Notes under the pieces: model-generated
What the model was told of the DNA's origin: nothing
The model's database searches: none
What the model saw: the letters and a program-made list of their open reading frames with translations, nothing else
Program-made: the position numbers and the translations under genes
In this document: piece by piece, positions 1-62,604 of the stretch
How the letters are laid out: each line of letters starts with the position of its first letter
Position numbering within the stretch: the stretch's first letter is position 1
Assembly: GCA_012861695.1 (NCBI GenBank)
Contig: JAAOOA010000011.1
Location: 2,133,181-2,197,180, forward strand
DNA length: 64,000 bases
From: Trematomus loennbergii
Lineage: Eukaryota > Chordata > Actinopteri > Perciformes > Nototheniidae
Direction: 5' to 3'

Positions 1-680
1 CAGCCATCAACGCATCTAAGCGTATTATGGGGTGTCATCAAATGCCGTTGCCATGGCGACAGACCACTCGCCATGAAGCACGATGTCGCTGTAAGTCCAA
101 TGGACACGGTCCGATCGCCCCCAAACTTCGCTTGTATATCACCAGTCCAGCCCTCAACAGCTCTACGCCAAATCTGAGATCTCACCATAGGCTGTTTCCA
201 TGGAAACGCATCCCTCGCCATAAAACACGATGTTGTCGTGATACCTATGCAAATGGTCCAAACACCACCAGACTCCAGATGACAGTTAAAGGTCCAGTCC
301 TTAACATGTCTATGTGCCATTAGTGAGTTTTCCTCAAAAGCTGTTGCCATGGCAACACATCCCTTGCAATAAAACATGATATTGCTATAACTCCTATGAA
401 AATTGTCAAAAAGTGCTAAAACTTCACATGTGTGCCAATAGTCCAGCCGTGAAGACATCTACGGGACAGTTTTGAGATTTCTTCAAATGCCGTTGCCATG
501 GCAACGCAATGCTCGCCTTGAAACACGGTTTTCTCATAACTTCAGTGAAAATACTCCAAACAGCCCAAAACTTCACAGGTTTGGTAACGATGCAGCCATC
601 AACGCATCTAAGCGTATTATGGGATGTCATCAAATGCCGTCTGTATGGCAACAGATCATTCACCATCAAGTTAGTTCAAA
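1..680. repeat. Tandem array of ~148-bp units
   Basis: The string GTTGCCATGG or a close variant recurs at 47, 194, 343, 492 and (as GTCTGTATGG) 639, spacing 147-149 bp. About 4.5 diverged units; the fifth is closest to the first, as in a higher-order array that continues left. The plus-strand reading frames here are by-products. It lies in the ckap5 intron after exon 43. Confidence 0.85.
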
Positions 681-1340
681 AGTTTGCAGTTCAAATATTC
701 TGCTGCTTTTCCAAGCCTTTTTACTTTATTTTCTTCTCTCATCACACATTCAAGCCCCCAGTGTTCATGTATCATTTCAATCTAAATTCTTCACTTTCTT
801 CTTACACATTACATTTCAGCATAGCAATTCAGCATCAGCTTTTTAGCATAAAGCATTCCCACTAGCAATTTCTTCAGGAATTGCATTCTCTAATTGTTAG
901 TTGCAACCTTACAACGTAGTCATGAGAAATACGTTTCGCGTTTAAAATACATTTATTTTGTTTCTATATGTAAAAGCAGCACGAGAAAAGACCATTTCTA
1001 AGTAAACTATAATTTACTAAAGAAACAATTCAGGTCAAATTGAATAGGATCATGAATTAGTCAGAATTATTACATTTCAATAAGATTAACCCAATAACGT
1101 CAGAGTGCTGCTACATCAGGTTTGTGTTCGTCTTTCTCCCACTTTCTTGGGTCAAGTACAGTATGTGTCACACGTTACCCAACACAGAAACTCTCGTTCC
1201 ACTCCTCTCATTTAATCTAACATGTGTAGAGCTAAGTACGGTAGCACTTGCTGTTTTTTTGCCTCACAAAAGCAGCTGTAGCTGAGAAAGTGTTGATGTG
1301 GATTTTCACTGTTGAAAGAACTATGGTGTTAATCTGTGGT
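681..1340. other. AT-rich intron sequence, nothing recognised
   Basis: No exon, RNA gene or clear repeat ends are visible. Composition is AT-rich, typical of fish intron. Confidence 0.5.
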
Positions 1341-1590
1341 AGGGATGCTCCATTCGATCGGTGTTCTCTATAAAGGCCGATCAGGAGAGCCGATCACATG
1401 ACGTAAAATACATGACACTTTTCTCTGTGCGCGGCAAAACAAGCTCGCCAAAATGGCTTCACCGGTCTGGCAGTATTTTAAGGTGTCCGAAAATGACAAT
1501 AAAATAGCGGTATGCAACGTGTGTGTGAAGCAGAAATCCTGCAGCTCCACCCGCTGTGACGGACCGGTGAGCGGAGCAAACACACACTAA
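1341..1590 (+). mobile_element. 5' fragment of a hAT transposon with a BED-type zinc finger
   Basis: A start codon at 1453 opens MASPVWQYFKVSENDNKIAV followed by CNVCVKQKSC, the first half of a BED finger of ZBED-type hAT transposases. The frame then breaks (stop before 1590) and no catalytic domain follows. The 5' sequence resembles a hAT end. Function is lost; the right border is uncertain. Confidence 0.65.
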
Positions 1591-2334
1591 GAGTTAGACC
1601 CAACACACTTAGCTATTTTATCTACCTCTGGAACAAGCTAAACTAGTTTCCGCCAGGGGGTGTCTTGCTGTCATTTGACGCTTTTATTTAGCTCGGAACG
1701 CCCTGAACTCGAGCCGAGGGCGTCTAAAATAATTAATAATTTGAGAGAAGATCGAGAGTTTTTATCGCTTGAAATTATGAAAAGGAAAAAGGACAAGGAC
1801 ATCCCTCTGTTGGAGGGGAAAAGGAGTCTGGTGAGATTATTTTCGCTGCCAGCAAAGCGCGTTCCTGTGACGAAAAAAAACAAAACACTGCAGCATCTTC
1901 CAAGGACCATGCCAGGAGGGGTGTCCCTGTCGGCAGGGAGACGTTAAGAGATAGTATAAGGGATGGCGCAATTCAAAATTGTGTGTGTGTGCATATAGAT
2001 ACCATCTCTTTGCATAAGGGACAGCTCAATTCAAAATTCAAGTCACGTGACACAACGTGACGTCACAACGTTTATAAACTGAAGCAATATAAAAATGAGC
2101 AAATGTAGAGCAGTCTTCATACCAGGAAAATAAATAAAAACATTATCTCTGCTAAATTCACAATCTCAATGAAATTTTTATTTTTGCCCCAATCGTACAA
2201 ATAAGAACACTGCACCAGCTCTGATCACCACTTCTCAATACTTCTGCTCAGTATCAGTTAAAAAAATACCGTAGTTTAATTTTAAAAAACAATAACAAGG
2301 GGAGGGTATACATCTTAGTCAAGAAATGTACATC
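1591..2334. other. Intron sequence with two short related segments
   Basis: Two stretches sharing CAATTCAAAATT with similar preceding bases lie at 1968-1981 and 2028-2041. A 95-codon plus-strand frame at 1660-1947 has no recognisable domain. Nothing else can be supported. Confidence 0.4.
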
Positions 2335-2479
2335 TACAGTGGAGGAAATAAGTATTTGATCCCTTGCAAATTTTGCCTTGTTCCGGCAACACCCGGCATT
2401 TCAGTTGATCCCACTAGATGGCGCACTCTAGACACAATTGACCTTTGCTGGAGTCTGGCCCCACTCGGCAACCCAGCAA

Positions 2480-3365
2480 AATCTAAGAACCAAATACGTC
2501 ACGCTTACGGTCGAGATTAACCTGAGCAATAACAGTTCATGGCGAGTACAGCGAATACAAGTTGTAACAAGCAGTAGCGCTGAGCAAAGTGACTAGAACG
2601 CGACCACACACTTAAAAAAACACTTATATAAAGTCAGGCAACACTAACCAGGCTTAGTGTGATTCTGTTTATTTAACCTTACTTTAATGACCATCCGTTC
2701 ACTGTTATTGACCATTGTGAAGAGGCAGACGTTTTCCTTTTGTTTTGTATTATTGCAGCTATCGGATGGAATCAATACATGGGCTACATGTGGCCATCAC
2801 AAGTCAAATCATAACAAAAACTACGCCTGTAAAATATGCGTGTAGAAAACAGCTTATGCCACAATATGATAGCAACAAGTAGTCAAGATAGTCTGATTAG
2901 CTTCGGTTGCTATGCTAACATCACCTGTAGAATGCCAGAGAAACTTTCATAACAGCGTTGTGATGCCAAACAGCGTCAATTCAGACTAATACACATTCAC
3001 TTAAGGGGATGGGGGATATTTATCAGCTGCTTGTGTGACAGTCAGACAGTGAAGACTTTCCAGCGGCCGCTGCCGTGAGTTAACAGTAGAGTAGAATAAA
3101 CTCTGGTGGACGAGCAGCACTGCAGCGGGCAGTAATGCCGGTGAACCACATTAATAAACAATGCACCACGGCACTCTGGAGAAAGGTATAAGGTTGGAGA
3201 AGTAGTTCTTTAATTTAATCTGGCTTCGTATGATTAAAAACTACCCGACGCAGTCCTCTATTGATGTTGTTGTGAGCGGTGTTACGGAGAAAATCAGCGA
3301 CGTAAAACGCTGAGTGGGTAATAAGAAGGCACGTAAACGGTTACGTCATGACGCAAACGATGACG
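2480..3365 (-). mobile_element. Degraded copy of the element found at 9532-10592, opposite direction
   Basis: Long stretches (for example around 2560-2800 and 3060-3240) match the reverse complement of the element inside the LINE at 9532-10592, including the ATCGGATGGAATCAATACAT block at 2761. Its terminal inverted repeats are not recognisable here, so borders are approximate. Confidence 0.7.
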
Positions 3366-3394
3366 CAATGACGCAATAATTCACCTTTGAACCT

Positions 3395-3640
3395 GCATCT
3401 GTAACAATGAGTGGACCAAAGAAAATAAAAGTCGACAATGAGTGCCGAGTGTTTAATGAGGAGTGGACAGCTAAGTGCGATATAAGGCTGTATGTCTTAT
3501 TTGCCAAGAAACCGTTGCGGTTTTCAAAGAATGCAATATCAGCCGCCACTTTTCCACCATCTGCTCCTGGCCCGTCTGTCAAATTGTAAAACTCATAGTG
3601 GCCCCCGAGCCAAAAAGTTTACCCACCCCTGTGCTAGCCT
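3395..3640 (+). pseudogene. hAT transposase N-terminal remnant
   Basis: From 3407 the frame reads MSGPKKIKVDNECRVFNEEW; a shift gives YKAVCLICQETVAVFKECNI then SRHFSTIC, the BED-like finger of the hAT group that gave rise to host proteins with a general transcription factor II-I repeat. The segment ends TTTACCCACCCCTG, a typical hAT terminus. Frameshifted and truncated. Confidence 0.7.
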
Positions 3641-3689
3641 GTTCCATTCTTTGTTTTCTGAGGCTAGGAGGTATTCTTGCCTCGCTTCT

Positions 3690-4590
3690 TAAGGAACTCA
3701 CTCGGAGGTACATGTGCTACCAAGCAAGCCTCCTCGACATTGAGAAACACCCATTGACTACTGCAATTCTCTGCTTGCAGGCATTCTCACAAAAACCACT
3801 CTGCAAGAGACTGCAATATGTACAAAACTGTGTCGCCCGGATACTCCGGAAAAACACGCAAATCAGAGCACATCACCCCCATCCTTCACTCACTCCACTG
3901 GCTCCCTGTAACCCACCGGATCAGCTTCCAGAGAACATACGGACCTCTGCATCACTCTCAGTTTTTAGGAAATGCCTCAAGACCCACCTGTTCCACACCG
4001 CATTTGACTGACTGTCCTTTACTTTATTCATTTTATTTTAAATCTTTTATGCTCTTAAAGGTGGGGTAGGTAAGTTTGAGAAACCGCTCGAGTGCGCTAG
4101 AATTTGAAAATACACAACCGGAGAAAATCTGCCACTTCCTTACAGAGCCCCTCCTCCAACACACACGAACGCGCACATGACCAATGAGGGCACGAGATAA
4201 GTTTGTGCACAGATGGAAGGCTGACAGGCAGGTAGGCCATCCAGTTATTTTAGCCGGGCCGGCTAAAATGATTGGTCGTGCTTTTTACAGTACTACGGCT
4301 TCCATAGATGACATTTTTTAATGTATTTATTGTCAAAGCATTTAATATATTCATTGCTATCGGGATGTTAAGAGCATTCCATGGAATATAACAAAAAGTG
4401 TTTCTGAAATAAATGACATACCCCATCTTTAACTTTTTATATTACCATATTTTATTCAATATGCTCCTTAGATATCTTTTTATTTTATTTGTTTTATTAT
4501 TTTCTCCTTATAGCTTTGTGAAGCACCTTGAGATTACGTTGTTTTTAAAGTGTGCTATATAAATCAAATGTATTATATTATTATATTACA
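3690..4590 (+). mobile_element. 3' end of a non-LTR retrotransposon
   Basis: Frames near 3720-4000 contain SEHITPILHSLHWLPVTHRI, the conserved C-terminal motif of fish LINE ORF2 proteins, in broken form. The 3' tail GTGTGCTATATAAATCAAAT near 4550 followed by ATT repeats is typical of a LINE end. A MITE (4055-4432) interrupts it. Confidence 0.7.
4055..4432. mobile_element. TTAA-flanked MITE, copy 1
   Basis: TTAA at both ends and nearly the same sequence as 37410-37798 (TTAAAGGTGGGGTAGGTAAG here). The right inverted repeat is degraded. TTAA target sites suggest the piggyBac group. Confidence 0.75.
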
Positions 4591-4900
4591 AGAAGCGTCT
4601 GACCTCTGTGTCCAACAAGGGTTTCTCCACCAAGTACTAACACATGTTCTGCAAGGGGATCAAATACTTATTTCCCACACTTAGATCAATTTGTATCTTT
4701 TATATAATGTAAATTTCTGGATTTTCTTTTTGATATTCTTATTCTCACTGTTCAAATAAACCTACCATTAAATTATAGACTGTTCATTTATTTGTAATTG
4801 GGCAACTTACAAAATCTGCAAGGGATCAAATACTTATTTCCTCCACTGTACCTTTAAATAAAAGCATAGACTGTGTGACAGCCGTGTGTGTGTGTCTCAC

Positions 4901-54739
<49,839 letters not shown>

Positions 54740-56071
54740 TCAACTGGAAAACAACAGCATTATTATTGACTGGTTAACTGCTGATGAATAAGTGCACCCT
54801 CCAATGTATAACGGAAAAAAAGTATAACAAAAATAAAGAGAAATGACAGTCTAATAATCATGACTGTGTTAAGATAAACACCAATAAACACAACTTGCCT
54901 GCATTTACTACATTTTCCAAATTGCAGCATAAAACACATAACCCACAAGCACACAAACAAATATCTATTCGCCTATCGATCGATCGATCAGTGTTTTGGA
55001 ACAATTTCAGGTGACCCTAAGTATAAGTGGAAAATATGAGCAATTACAATTTTGTTGAAACAAGCGAGCATATGGGGAGTCCAGCCTATAATACATGTTT
55101 AATGCAGACGCCATTACTGGAGAATAATAAAAGGCTTTGGATTATTTACTTTTTAAAGCCACTAAATATCAAGTCCTGCAAGTAGGCTACAACAATGATA
55201 CTTTCATTTTTCTTAATAATTAAGTATTCAAAATCATGTCACGTGATTTTTTTCTGTTACATGCACTCAGTTCCATTTAAAAGCATAAGCATGTGATTGT
55301 CTAATGCACATTCAGGGAGGGGCTATGGCTTCATATTCATATTGATCCAAACCAGTCTGGTAAACATGCCAAGGCAGTAATACTCCATGTATTGCTCTGG
55401 CCCGCGGGGCATCGGTGCTGGGTTTTTTATTTTATTTAAAGTGAATCATTTGATTCACAGTGATTACTTTTATGAGGTATAGAAGTGCATTAAATGTTAA
55501 GTAAATGCATCAATCTGGTGCACTTTGAGCACAAAATGAATTTATGGATACAGCTCTCAACACTCAGATGAAAGGGAGATGTATACTTTTCAATAATCCA
55601 AAAATCTTTAGAATATGATCACAACCAATAACAAATCATTTAAACTTGTTTATTCTTATCTTATCTAGTTAGCATTCTTTCTTTTCATTTATGCATATTT
55701 TACTAATCACTCCCCTTTTAAACTGTTTCTTTTTTTTGTTACTGTCCTATAGTACACATCGGAATGATTTCTTACTTTATTTTTTACAACTATGACGGCT
55801 TGCGTTAAAAAAATAAAATAAACATATTTGTAAAGTGGGGGGACACAAACGGGATTTCGAAAAGTGGGGGGGACATGTCCCCCCTGTCCCCAGTGGAAAT
55901 TACGGCATGCGTGTGTGTGCGTCAATGAAATAAATATATAAGCAAGTTGCAACACACACACAGAGTAAAACTCTGCCCCATGTGTTGTATAGGCTGGCAC
56001 GACTAGGCTGTTCAATGGGGCTGATGTGTTGGTAGATTCTGCCAGAAGGAAAATCACGGTCACACTCCAGT

Positions 56072-56576
56072 GTTTCCCCTATATACAAATAGTGCGCCGC
56101 TGCTGAAATATGCGCGCCGCTGCTAGGGGGTGCCAGCCAGGTACTAATTAAAATAATAATAAGTGGCGACCCTTTTTCATTTTTGATTGTTTGTTATGTG
56201 GATTTGTAGTATTTGTGTTAATGTATGTTCAATAAAAGGTGTATTTTTTGCTAAATCTTGAGACATTGCCACTGTATGTACTAGGCAGGGCCGATTTTTG
56301 GCATAGGCAGTCGCCTAGGGCGCCAGATCTGGGGGGCGCTGCGCTGGTAGCTCCGGGAGGGGAAAAAACATTTTTGACTGTTGGCGCTCATCCTAATTTT
56401 CGGCCTTGATGTAACAACATTCATAATTAAATAAATGTAACACCCTTTTCACCCCGGTTACACTTTTCATTTGCCCTGTACGATGGGCGCTGTAAGTGAT
56501 GAAAGTGGGGGATGTTGGCTTATCAGGCGCCCGCAGCTCACAGCCAAAGTGCGAGCGTGGGAGCAAGAGAGAGGAG

Positions 56577-56615
<39 letters not shown>

Positions 56616-57582
56616 CGCACCGGTACCGGCGCTGTTGTTATTAGAATCTGGTGCTAGCTGCGCTAACGGATATAAGAAGTAGATGTTTCTACAACCAGGG
56701 TGGAGGAGAGCTCTCCTGTCAGACTGAGAGGCTCAGTGAGGTAAAGGACTCTCTGAGGTTTAGATAACTACTAAAGTGAACTATCTCAGTGGGTCTCAAA
56801 CGTTTTGACCACAAATTATGTAAACACATATTTCCAAGGCACTCCTTTATAATTATTAGGATAAATAAAAACAGGTTTGAAATCATTCCAATGTATACTA
56901 TAGGACAGTAAACCAAAAATATCGTTTAAAGTTGGAGAGATACAAAATATGCATAAATAAATAAATGTTAAGGTAAAATAAGATATGAATGAACAACAAA
57001 AATAAAATAAGTTACATTTATTTGTTATTGGCTATGGTAGGTTATTGGTTATGTTCATATACTTATTTGATTATTAAAATGTAAACCGATCTTTTTCATA
57101 TGGGTGTTTTAGAGTTGTACCTCCTAGATCAGGTCTCTAGTAATTGTGTGCTCAAAGTGCACCAGATTGAAGCATTTTACTTTAAAATGTTCAAAAAAAT
57201 CTTCCCGGGGGGGCATACCCCGGACTCCCTAGAGGATGTGACGTCCACCCCCCAATTCAAACATGTTCATACAATACTGAATACATTTGAAGCCATTTTG
57301 AGGTATATTACCTATGTCAATAAGTTTCTGTTTTTGTAGTGTATTCGTCTTTTGTAGAGATTTTTCATTTATTCTTTATATATAAAATCTTGCCTAGGGC
57401 AGCAAATTGGCTAGAACCGGCCCTGGTACTAGGCCTCAAGAGCCTTTCTTGTGCTGGCAGACACATAGAAACAAATTGGCGGGGCGCACTTCGCACGCGC
57501 ACACACTAAAAATTCCACGCGCTCCGCGCTCACATTATGCCTTAGCACCGCTGCTATGACTCCATCCTAGGGGAAACACTGC
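56072..57582. mobile_element. hAT-like element, outer layer, CAGTGTTTCCCCTA ends
   Basis: CAGTGTTTCCCCTA at 56072 and its inverse TAGGGGAAACACTG ending near 57582. Flanks share CACTC, but a clean 8-bp duplication is not visible. Interrupted by 56286-57425. Confidence 0.75.
56286..57425. mobile_element. hAT-like element nested in the previous one
   Basis: Ends CAGGGCCGATTTTTGGC and, inverted, CAGGGCCGGTTCTAGCC; exact 8-bp duplication GTACTAGG at 56278-56285 and 57426-57433. Contains a GA run at 56566-56613. No transposase frame. Confidence 0.92.
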
Positions 57583-58004
57583 ACTCCTTATGAAGCGGGG
57601 AGCTGCCGCTCCACATTGCTTTTCTTCCAGACTGCAACGCTGGTCCCGCAAATCAAGCAAGAACGTGATTGGTCGATATTCATTATGGGGTGGGGGGAGG
57701 AGGGGTGTTAGATAGATAGATAGATATAGAGTTGTAGTAAGTAGATAGAGTTCGCTATGATTGAGGTTTCGTTTATGCATAGGGTAGATTCTTTTAATTA
57801 CATTTCCTTTTGTGTATTTTTTACATTTTAGAATTGCTTGGAGAGCTATTTTTAGAACATGCGCCGCGGGCGACTCGCGTTGCCCCTGCGGGCGAATAAG
57901 TGCCCGCGGGCACCGTGTTGGCTACCCCTGGAATAGAGTAAGGGGTATGGAGTAAGGGGTACCACTCACTTTCATGTGGTAATGTACCAACATGACGTAC
58001 CAAT

Positions 58005-58601
58005 AGGCGCTTTCACACCAAGTACTTTTCCCAGGAATAGTTCCCGGAACTTTTCCCTGGAACTTTTATTTCCCCGGAACTATCTAGCAAATCGCGTTCA
58101 CACCGGAATAAGTCCCTGAGGGAGGATTACGCAAATGAAGCCGCTGACGTCACTTCTTCTTCTGCTTTGGGTTTACTGGCAGGCCGCAAACAACTTCACG
58201 GCGTATACTGCCACCCGAGTCCCTTGGCCCCCCGGAGTCCGGGATTTTGGGTGGAAGTAAATCGTCACCCGAAGGCCCGGGTAAATCGCCAGAAGCGCCG
58301 ACACCTCTTCATCACTCCACCGATCCCACGTTTTATTTTGTGTTGCCATAAGTTAGTCTCTCTCCGTTGGTGTGCTGGGCTAATGGGCTAATGCTAATAA
58401 TGCTGGGCGTGGTTTGCAATTCGCCCAGCCAATCAGAAATTGGAACCTTTTCCTCCCCAGGAAAGTCCCTGCTCTCTAGCAGGGACTAAAAAGGGGTGAA
58501 AAGGTTCCCGAGATCTTTTTGGTGTGAACGCAACATCCCAGGAACTATCGGAACTATTTCTGGGAAAATTACTGGAGAAGTACTCCGGTGTGAAAGCGCC
58601 T
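58005..58601. mobile_element. MITE, GGCGCGTTCACACC-related, copy 2
   Basis: Inverted ends AGGCGCTTTCACACC; AAT at 58002-58004 and 58602-58604. Same plan and interior motifs (CTTTGGGTTTACTGGCAGGC) as 26720-27397 in opposite direction. Confidence 0.87.
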
Positions 58602-59702
58602 AATGTCCTAAATGCCCCATGGCATCCTGTCATTTTGAAAAAGTGGCCTCTGGGCAAAGTTGATAACCCCTGGGTAAAGACATCACCCACATTTTTCTAA
58701 AGGCGGTCATAGTGGAGCCAGTCCTACAAAAGCAATGCAAACTAAGTTAATGCATTTTTAAATAGTTTATAGCCATGTTGATCCATAATAGTATCCTTTA
58801 ACGTTCACAACATTTGCTTCAAATATAGGAGACAACAGACCACAGTATGGAAGGAGCACATAACTAGTGTCATTACACTTTTTAAAGCTGTCTTGTTGAA
58901 AGTTTATCTCACTGAATTGTAATAAAACATTTACACTGAAAATGAAATACCACAGTTAAGTTAGATTACAATACCGTTATAACCAAAACCAAACAACTGA
59001 TATATCAACATATCGCCGGCTGCAATCACAATAACACATTGTGTTTCACATTGTAGAGTTATGACAGGTATGAGATGGCAGTAAACCGCCAGAATGTGGA
59101 CAGCACATTTGAACTGCACACAAGAATGAACAACACAGGGGGGCTCGAGGAGGACGTGCATTAAGAAACTAGACTGCATCTTTAAATACAGACAGTCGTT
59201 TGCAATTAGGCTAGCTAACCATTTGACTGCTTGTCACCAATGTTGTTTCCAGTTTACTGTGACAGGGAGCGGTCACCATCTAGCTGACGTTAGTTACTAG
59301 GTTGCTAATCAGTTAGCGCCATTAACTAGCAAACTTAGCAACGACTGTGATGGTTGCTGCGTTAGCACGTTACCCCGCTCATTCTGGTTAAAGCCGTTAC
59401 AACATAACAGCTCACTGTGACAATGCATAAATAACTTCGAATATAAGCTTTAAACATAGCATCAACATATACTCATAGCGAGACATTACGGTTTGCCTTT
59501 TCTTATTGCTAAAGGTGGGTAGCCATCGTTAGCTACTGATAAACAAGGCTATAAGCTAACCTGCCACAACCACCAACATAGACAGGCCTAACAACGCACT
59601 TCAAAATGACAGCTCCAGAAACACAGGAACCTAGCATGCTAATTCAGAGTAAAACATTAATGATCACTATATTTAGAAAATGATTGTATATGGATGGGTT
59701 AC
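58602..59702. other. 5' part of intron 1, nothing recognised
   Basis: Repeat-poor compared with the rest of intron 1. No exon found. Confidence 0.45.
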
Positions 59703-59850
59703 CTGTGTATGAATCTAAGAGACAAAACGATGCTGGATGTCCAGTTAGACGGAGATGATAATGGGAACACTGTGGACAAGCCCAGTCGATCTTTATAGGA
59801 ATGGAGATCGCGGTGCATTCTGGGCGACACGGCCATCTTTTGAAATGAGC
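59703..59850 (-). promoter_or_regulatory. ckap5: Probable non-coding exon 1 and promoter of ckap5
   Basis: On the minus strand a clear donor (CACAG|GTAACC, exon edge 59703) ends a stretch without repeats. Upstream lie a TATAAAG string (59791-59797 on plus) and an AAGATGGC motif of the YY1 type (59832-59839). Exon 2 carries about 40 nt of 5' UTR behind an acceptor, so a spliced leader exon is required. ETS-like CTTCCGGT strings occur further upstream at 60089 and 60264. The transcription start is not fixed: if the TATA string is used, exon 1 is only ~60 nt. This is inference from motifs. Confidence 0.45.
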
Positions 59851-61841
59851 GTCTATAGCAACGGCAGGCAACAGCCGTCAAAATCGATCAAGCTTCACCG
59901 TTCATCTATCAGCTATTTTGCATCCGCAATGAATATAGAGCGCTTTACATATAAATGCCCACACATATAGGACCTACAGGATCACTGAAAACAATACAAT
60001 CATCCGGACAAAGATGATATAGCTAATGTTATGCTAACGGGATGCTAACAAAATAAAGCGTTGATACTGCCTACAAGAAGATGCACAGCTTCCGGTTCTA
60101 AATAAAACTGACAGCTTCAACGTTTTTAAAGTGAATAGAAGGTATAGCGTGAATCACCATACAGTATACAGTGTGTGGTTGTTAATGTCTTAGATTAATC
60201 AACAATGCGGAAAACTATTTATTTCTTTGTTTATGGCCACTGTTTAAAAGACAAATTAACACACTTCCGGTCCTATTACTGCTTTTTATGTCCAACTTGT
60301 TGCAGCTTTTGAAATTATTCAAAGGGCGGAGAGTCAGAGAAGGGGTGGAGACCTATGGTGGAGACCCGGCCACAACCCTGCCTACATCCCTCTGTTCTTT
60401 AATCCATACAATGTGTATACAACCTCACCGCATGAAAAATAAAATATATACTAGGACACAACAGGAGAAGTGCACCCCACATAGTTGTTGGATTTGCGTA
60501 TTGAAGATTGGATTTCGCTCATTAGCGGAACCTTAGTTTTCACTAAACGAAGTCATTGATTGGTCGCATTTGAACTCTAACCCTCCCCACAAGTATGACA
60601 TTCCTTTGCCGATTGGACCATCGCATGTTTCCCTTATCCCCAAACAGATTTCACTGGCTGCTTTAAAATAAGGCCCCTCCTGTAACTATACAAATCCTTG
60701 CATCTGATGTTCAGGTCTATTTTTCCCTACGTTAGTGTGGTCAAACTGGGGTAGGAAAAATAATGTAACATTAGGTCAGGAAAGATCATAGATTTTTATT
60801 TTGTTTTTTGTTTTATTTATTTTATGTTTTTTGTTGATTTTGTTGTTGTATTAGATCATAGATATATACGTCCATGAGTTAAGAGATGGAGGCCCAATCC
60901 CAAACCACTCCCTCGACCCTACCCCTCCGTGGCGGAGTGAACTCCGTCTGTAGCCACACTCGCAGCTCAACGAGGCTCCCTCCTGTCAGATGGAGGGAGT
61001 AAATACAGCGGCAAGCTTTGGGACAAACTCCCCTCTCTCCGGCAGAAACAGGAAATGCCGTAACTGTATGTAACAACGGTTTCAAATCAGCATCTCTTAG
61101 ACAAAAAATGTAAATTAAGAACTCAAAAAAACTCCAAACATCTTTCATTGTGTTACTTTTTTGTAAAGCTCTTTTAGTTTTAAACCTGATGTTTATAAGC
61201 TTCTTAGTTTTTGCAACAGTCTGTAAATATACACAACTTTATAATAAAATGCACACATTTACCTTTTTCTAGACTAAACACAGGTATGATCCTAAGTAAA
61301 CAAAATATGAGGTTATCATGAGGTTGTTAACATCGCAATTTATCAGTGGATGTTTGCTGGAACTACTTGTAAACAGCGTGTTTCCTGACGGACACACACA
61401 GCGTGACTCCGGTCAGGTAGAGACCGGTAATGACATGGTAATGACGGATGAATGACGGAAAAATTAACATAAAATAATTAGTTACGTTGGGTTTTTAGCA
61501 CCTGGCTGATAGGGGCACAAGGTTTGTTATTACTTTAATTAATATGTGTATTGATATTATGTGGTGTTATTTTGTAGTTTTGCAGAGTTTTGAGTCCATG
61601 CTTTTGAATTAGCAAAACTGCTATTTTAGCCTACATGTGTTCTGCTCAAGCGGCAAACTCTGGGGAAGAGCCGGGACGCCAATACGGAAGTGCCACAAAC
61701 TGCAGTTCATATATTGGCCGATAGGCGATGACTGCAGAAAGGAGCAATTTCCATAGACCCCCATGTTAAAATGCCAATTTCACAGCAGAAAAAAAACATT
61801 TCTAGCCCTGGCTGCAATACATTTTATTATGTATATAGTTA
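59851..61841. other. Region upstream of ckap5, no gene recognised
   Basis: Small frames only. A segment near 60890-61050 (GGCCCAATCCCAAACCACTC) resembles a fish MITE end. ETS-like CTTCCGGT motifs occur at 60089 and 60264. Confidence 0.45.
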
Positions 61842-62604
61842 TGGCGCGTTTCCACTACACGGCCTCGCTCGGCCCCGCTCGGTATGGCTGGGCCTCGTTA
61901 GGACTGGCTCACTTTATGGTGCATTTCCATTACAGTTTAGGAAAAGGGGCAGTATCTATAGTAACGCAGTGTAGGCGGAGCCGTGACGTGATCTTCAGAA
62001 AACCCCAGAAAAACAACACAGCCGTTAGCTGTTAGCACTCAGAGCTCACAGCTCCTCATATATGTTCAGAAACTAGACAAAAGTTAAACAAGTACAAACC
62101 ACAGACTGCCTGTGTCATGGTGAATACAGTCGCTGCTTTATTTATGTCTGTATAGGCCGTTGTTGTGAGTGTGGACGGTCGGAGCATATACTGCGTTAGC
62201 TTAGCCAATCTCCATTTAGAAAACAAGCATTTTAAAAGGTTTTTCTCCTGCCGTCTGTCTGCAGACTTGACAAAGCATTAATTCATGGTTTTTACTAACC
62301 GGTATCAATATGTTGTTACTTCGGCATCATTTTGAAACGTGTATTACAATTAAATCACGGTCAAATATGTCCATCTTGTTGTAGTTGTAGCCCCCTTGCC
62401 AGAGATGCTCTCTCTAGTTTAGCATACTCAGCCCGACTCAGCCTCGTTGTCTCTGGCCCTAGACCCGCGATTTTATGAGGCCAGAAAAACTGTGAATTAG
62501 GACCCGCCGGCCGGTACTAGGCCAAGTGGAAACGCAACCAAAGACGGGCCGTTGACGTCACAGCCCTCTTAAACCGTGCTCCGCGCTGTAGTGGAAACGC
62601 GCCA
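61842..62604. mobile_element. MITE with TTA duplication (PIF/Harbinger-like)
   Basis: Inverted ends TGGCGCGTTTCCACTACA; TTA at 61839-61841 and 62605-62607. Interior shared with 19876-20605 and 50095-50463. Confidence 0.9.

Larger units (their letters stand above)
2335..4850. mobile_element. Tc1-like (IR/DR type) element, filled with later insertions
   Basis: Ends are inverted copies of TACAGTGGAGGAAATAAG at 2335 and 4850, bounded by TA. A second copy of the inner motif (GGGATCAAATACTTATTTCC) lies at about 4659, giving the direct-repeat-within-inverted-repeat plan of Sleeping Beauty relatives. No transposase is left; the inside is other transposons, listed separately. Confidence 0.8.

Noticed and set aside
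1..680. Regular repeats that could suggest a CRISPR array
   Set aside because: Unit length ~148 bp, diverged throughout without conserved repeat and unique spacer, in a fish genome.
1660..1947. 95-codon plus-strand frame with a basic stretch
   Set aside because: No recognisable motif, overlaps a shadow frame on the other strand, and lies among transposon debris.
57705..57726. GATA repeat
   Set aside because: Only about five units; ordinary microsatellite.
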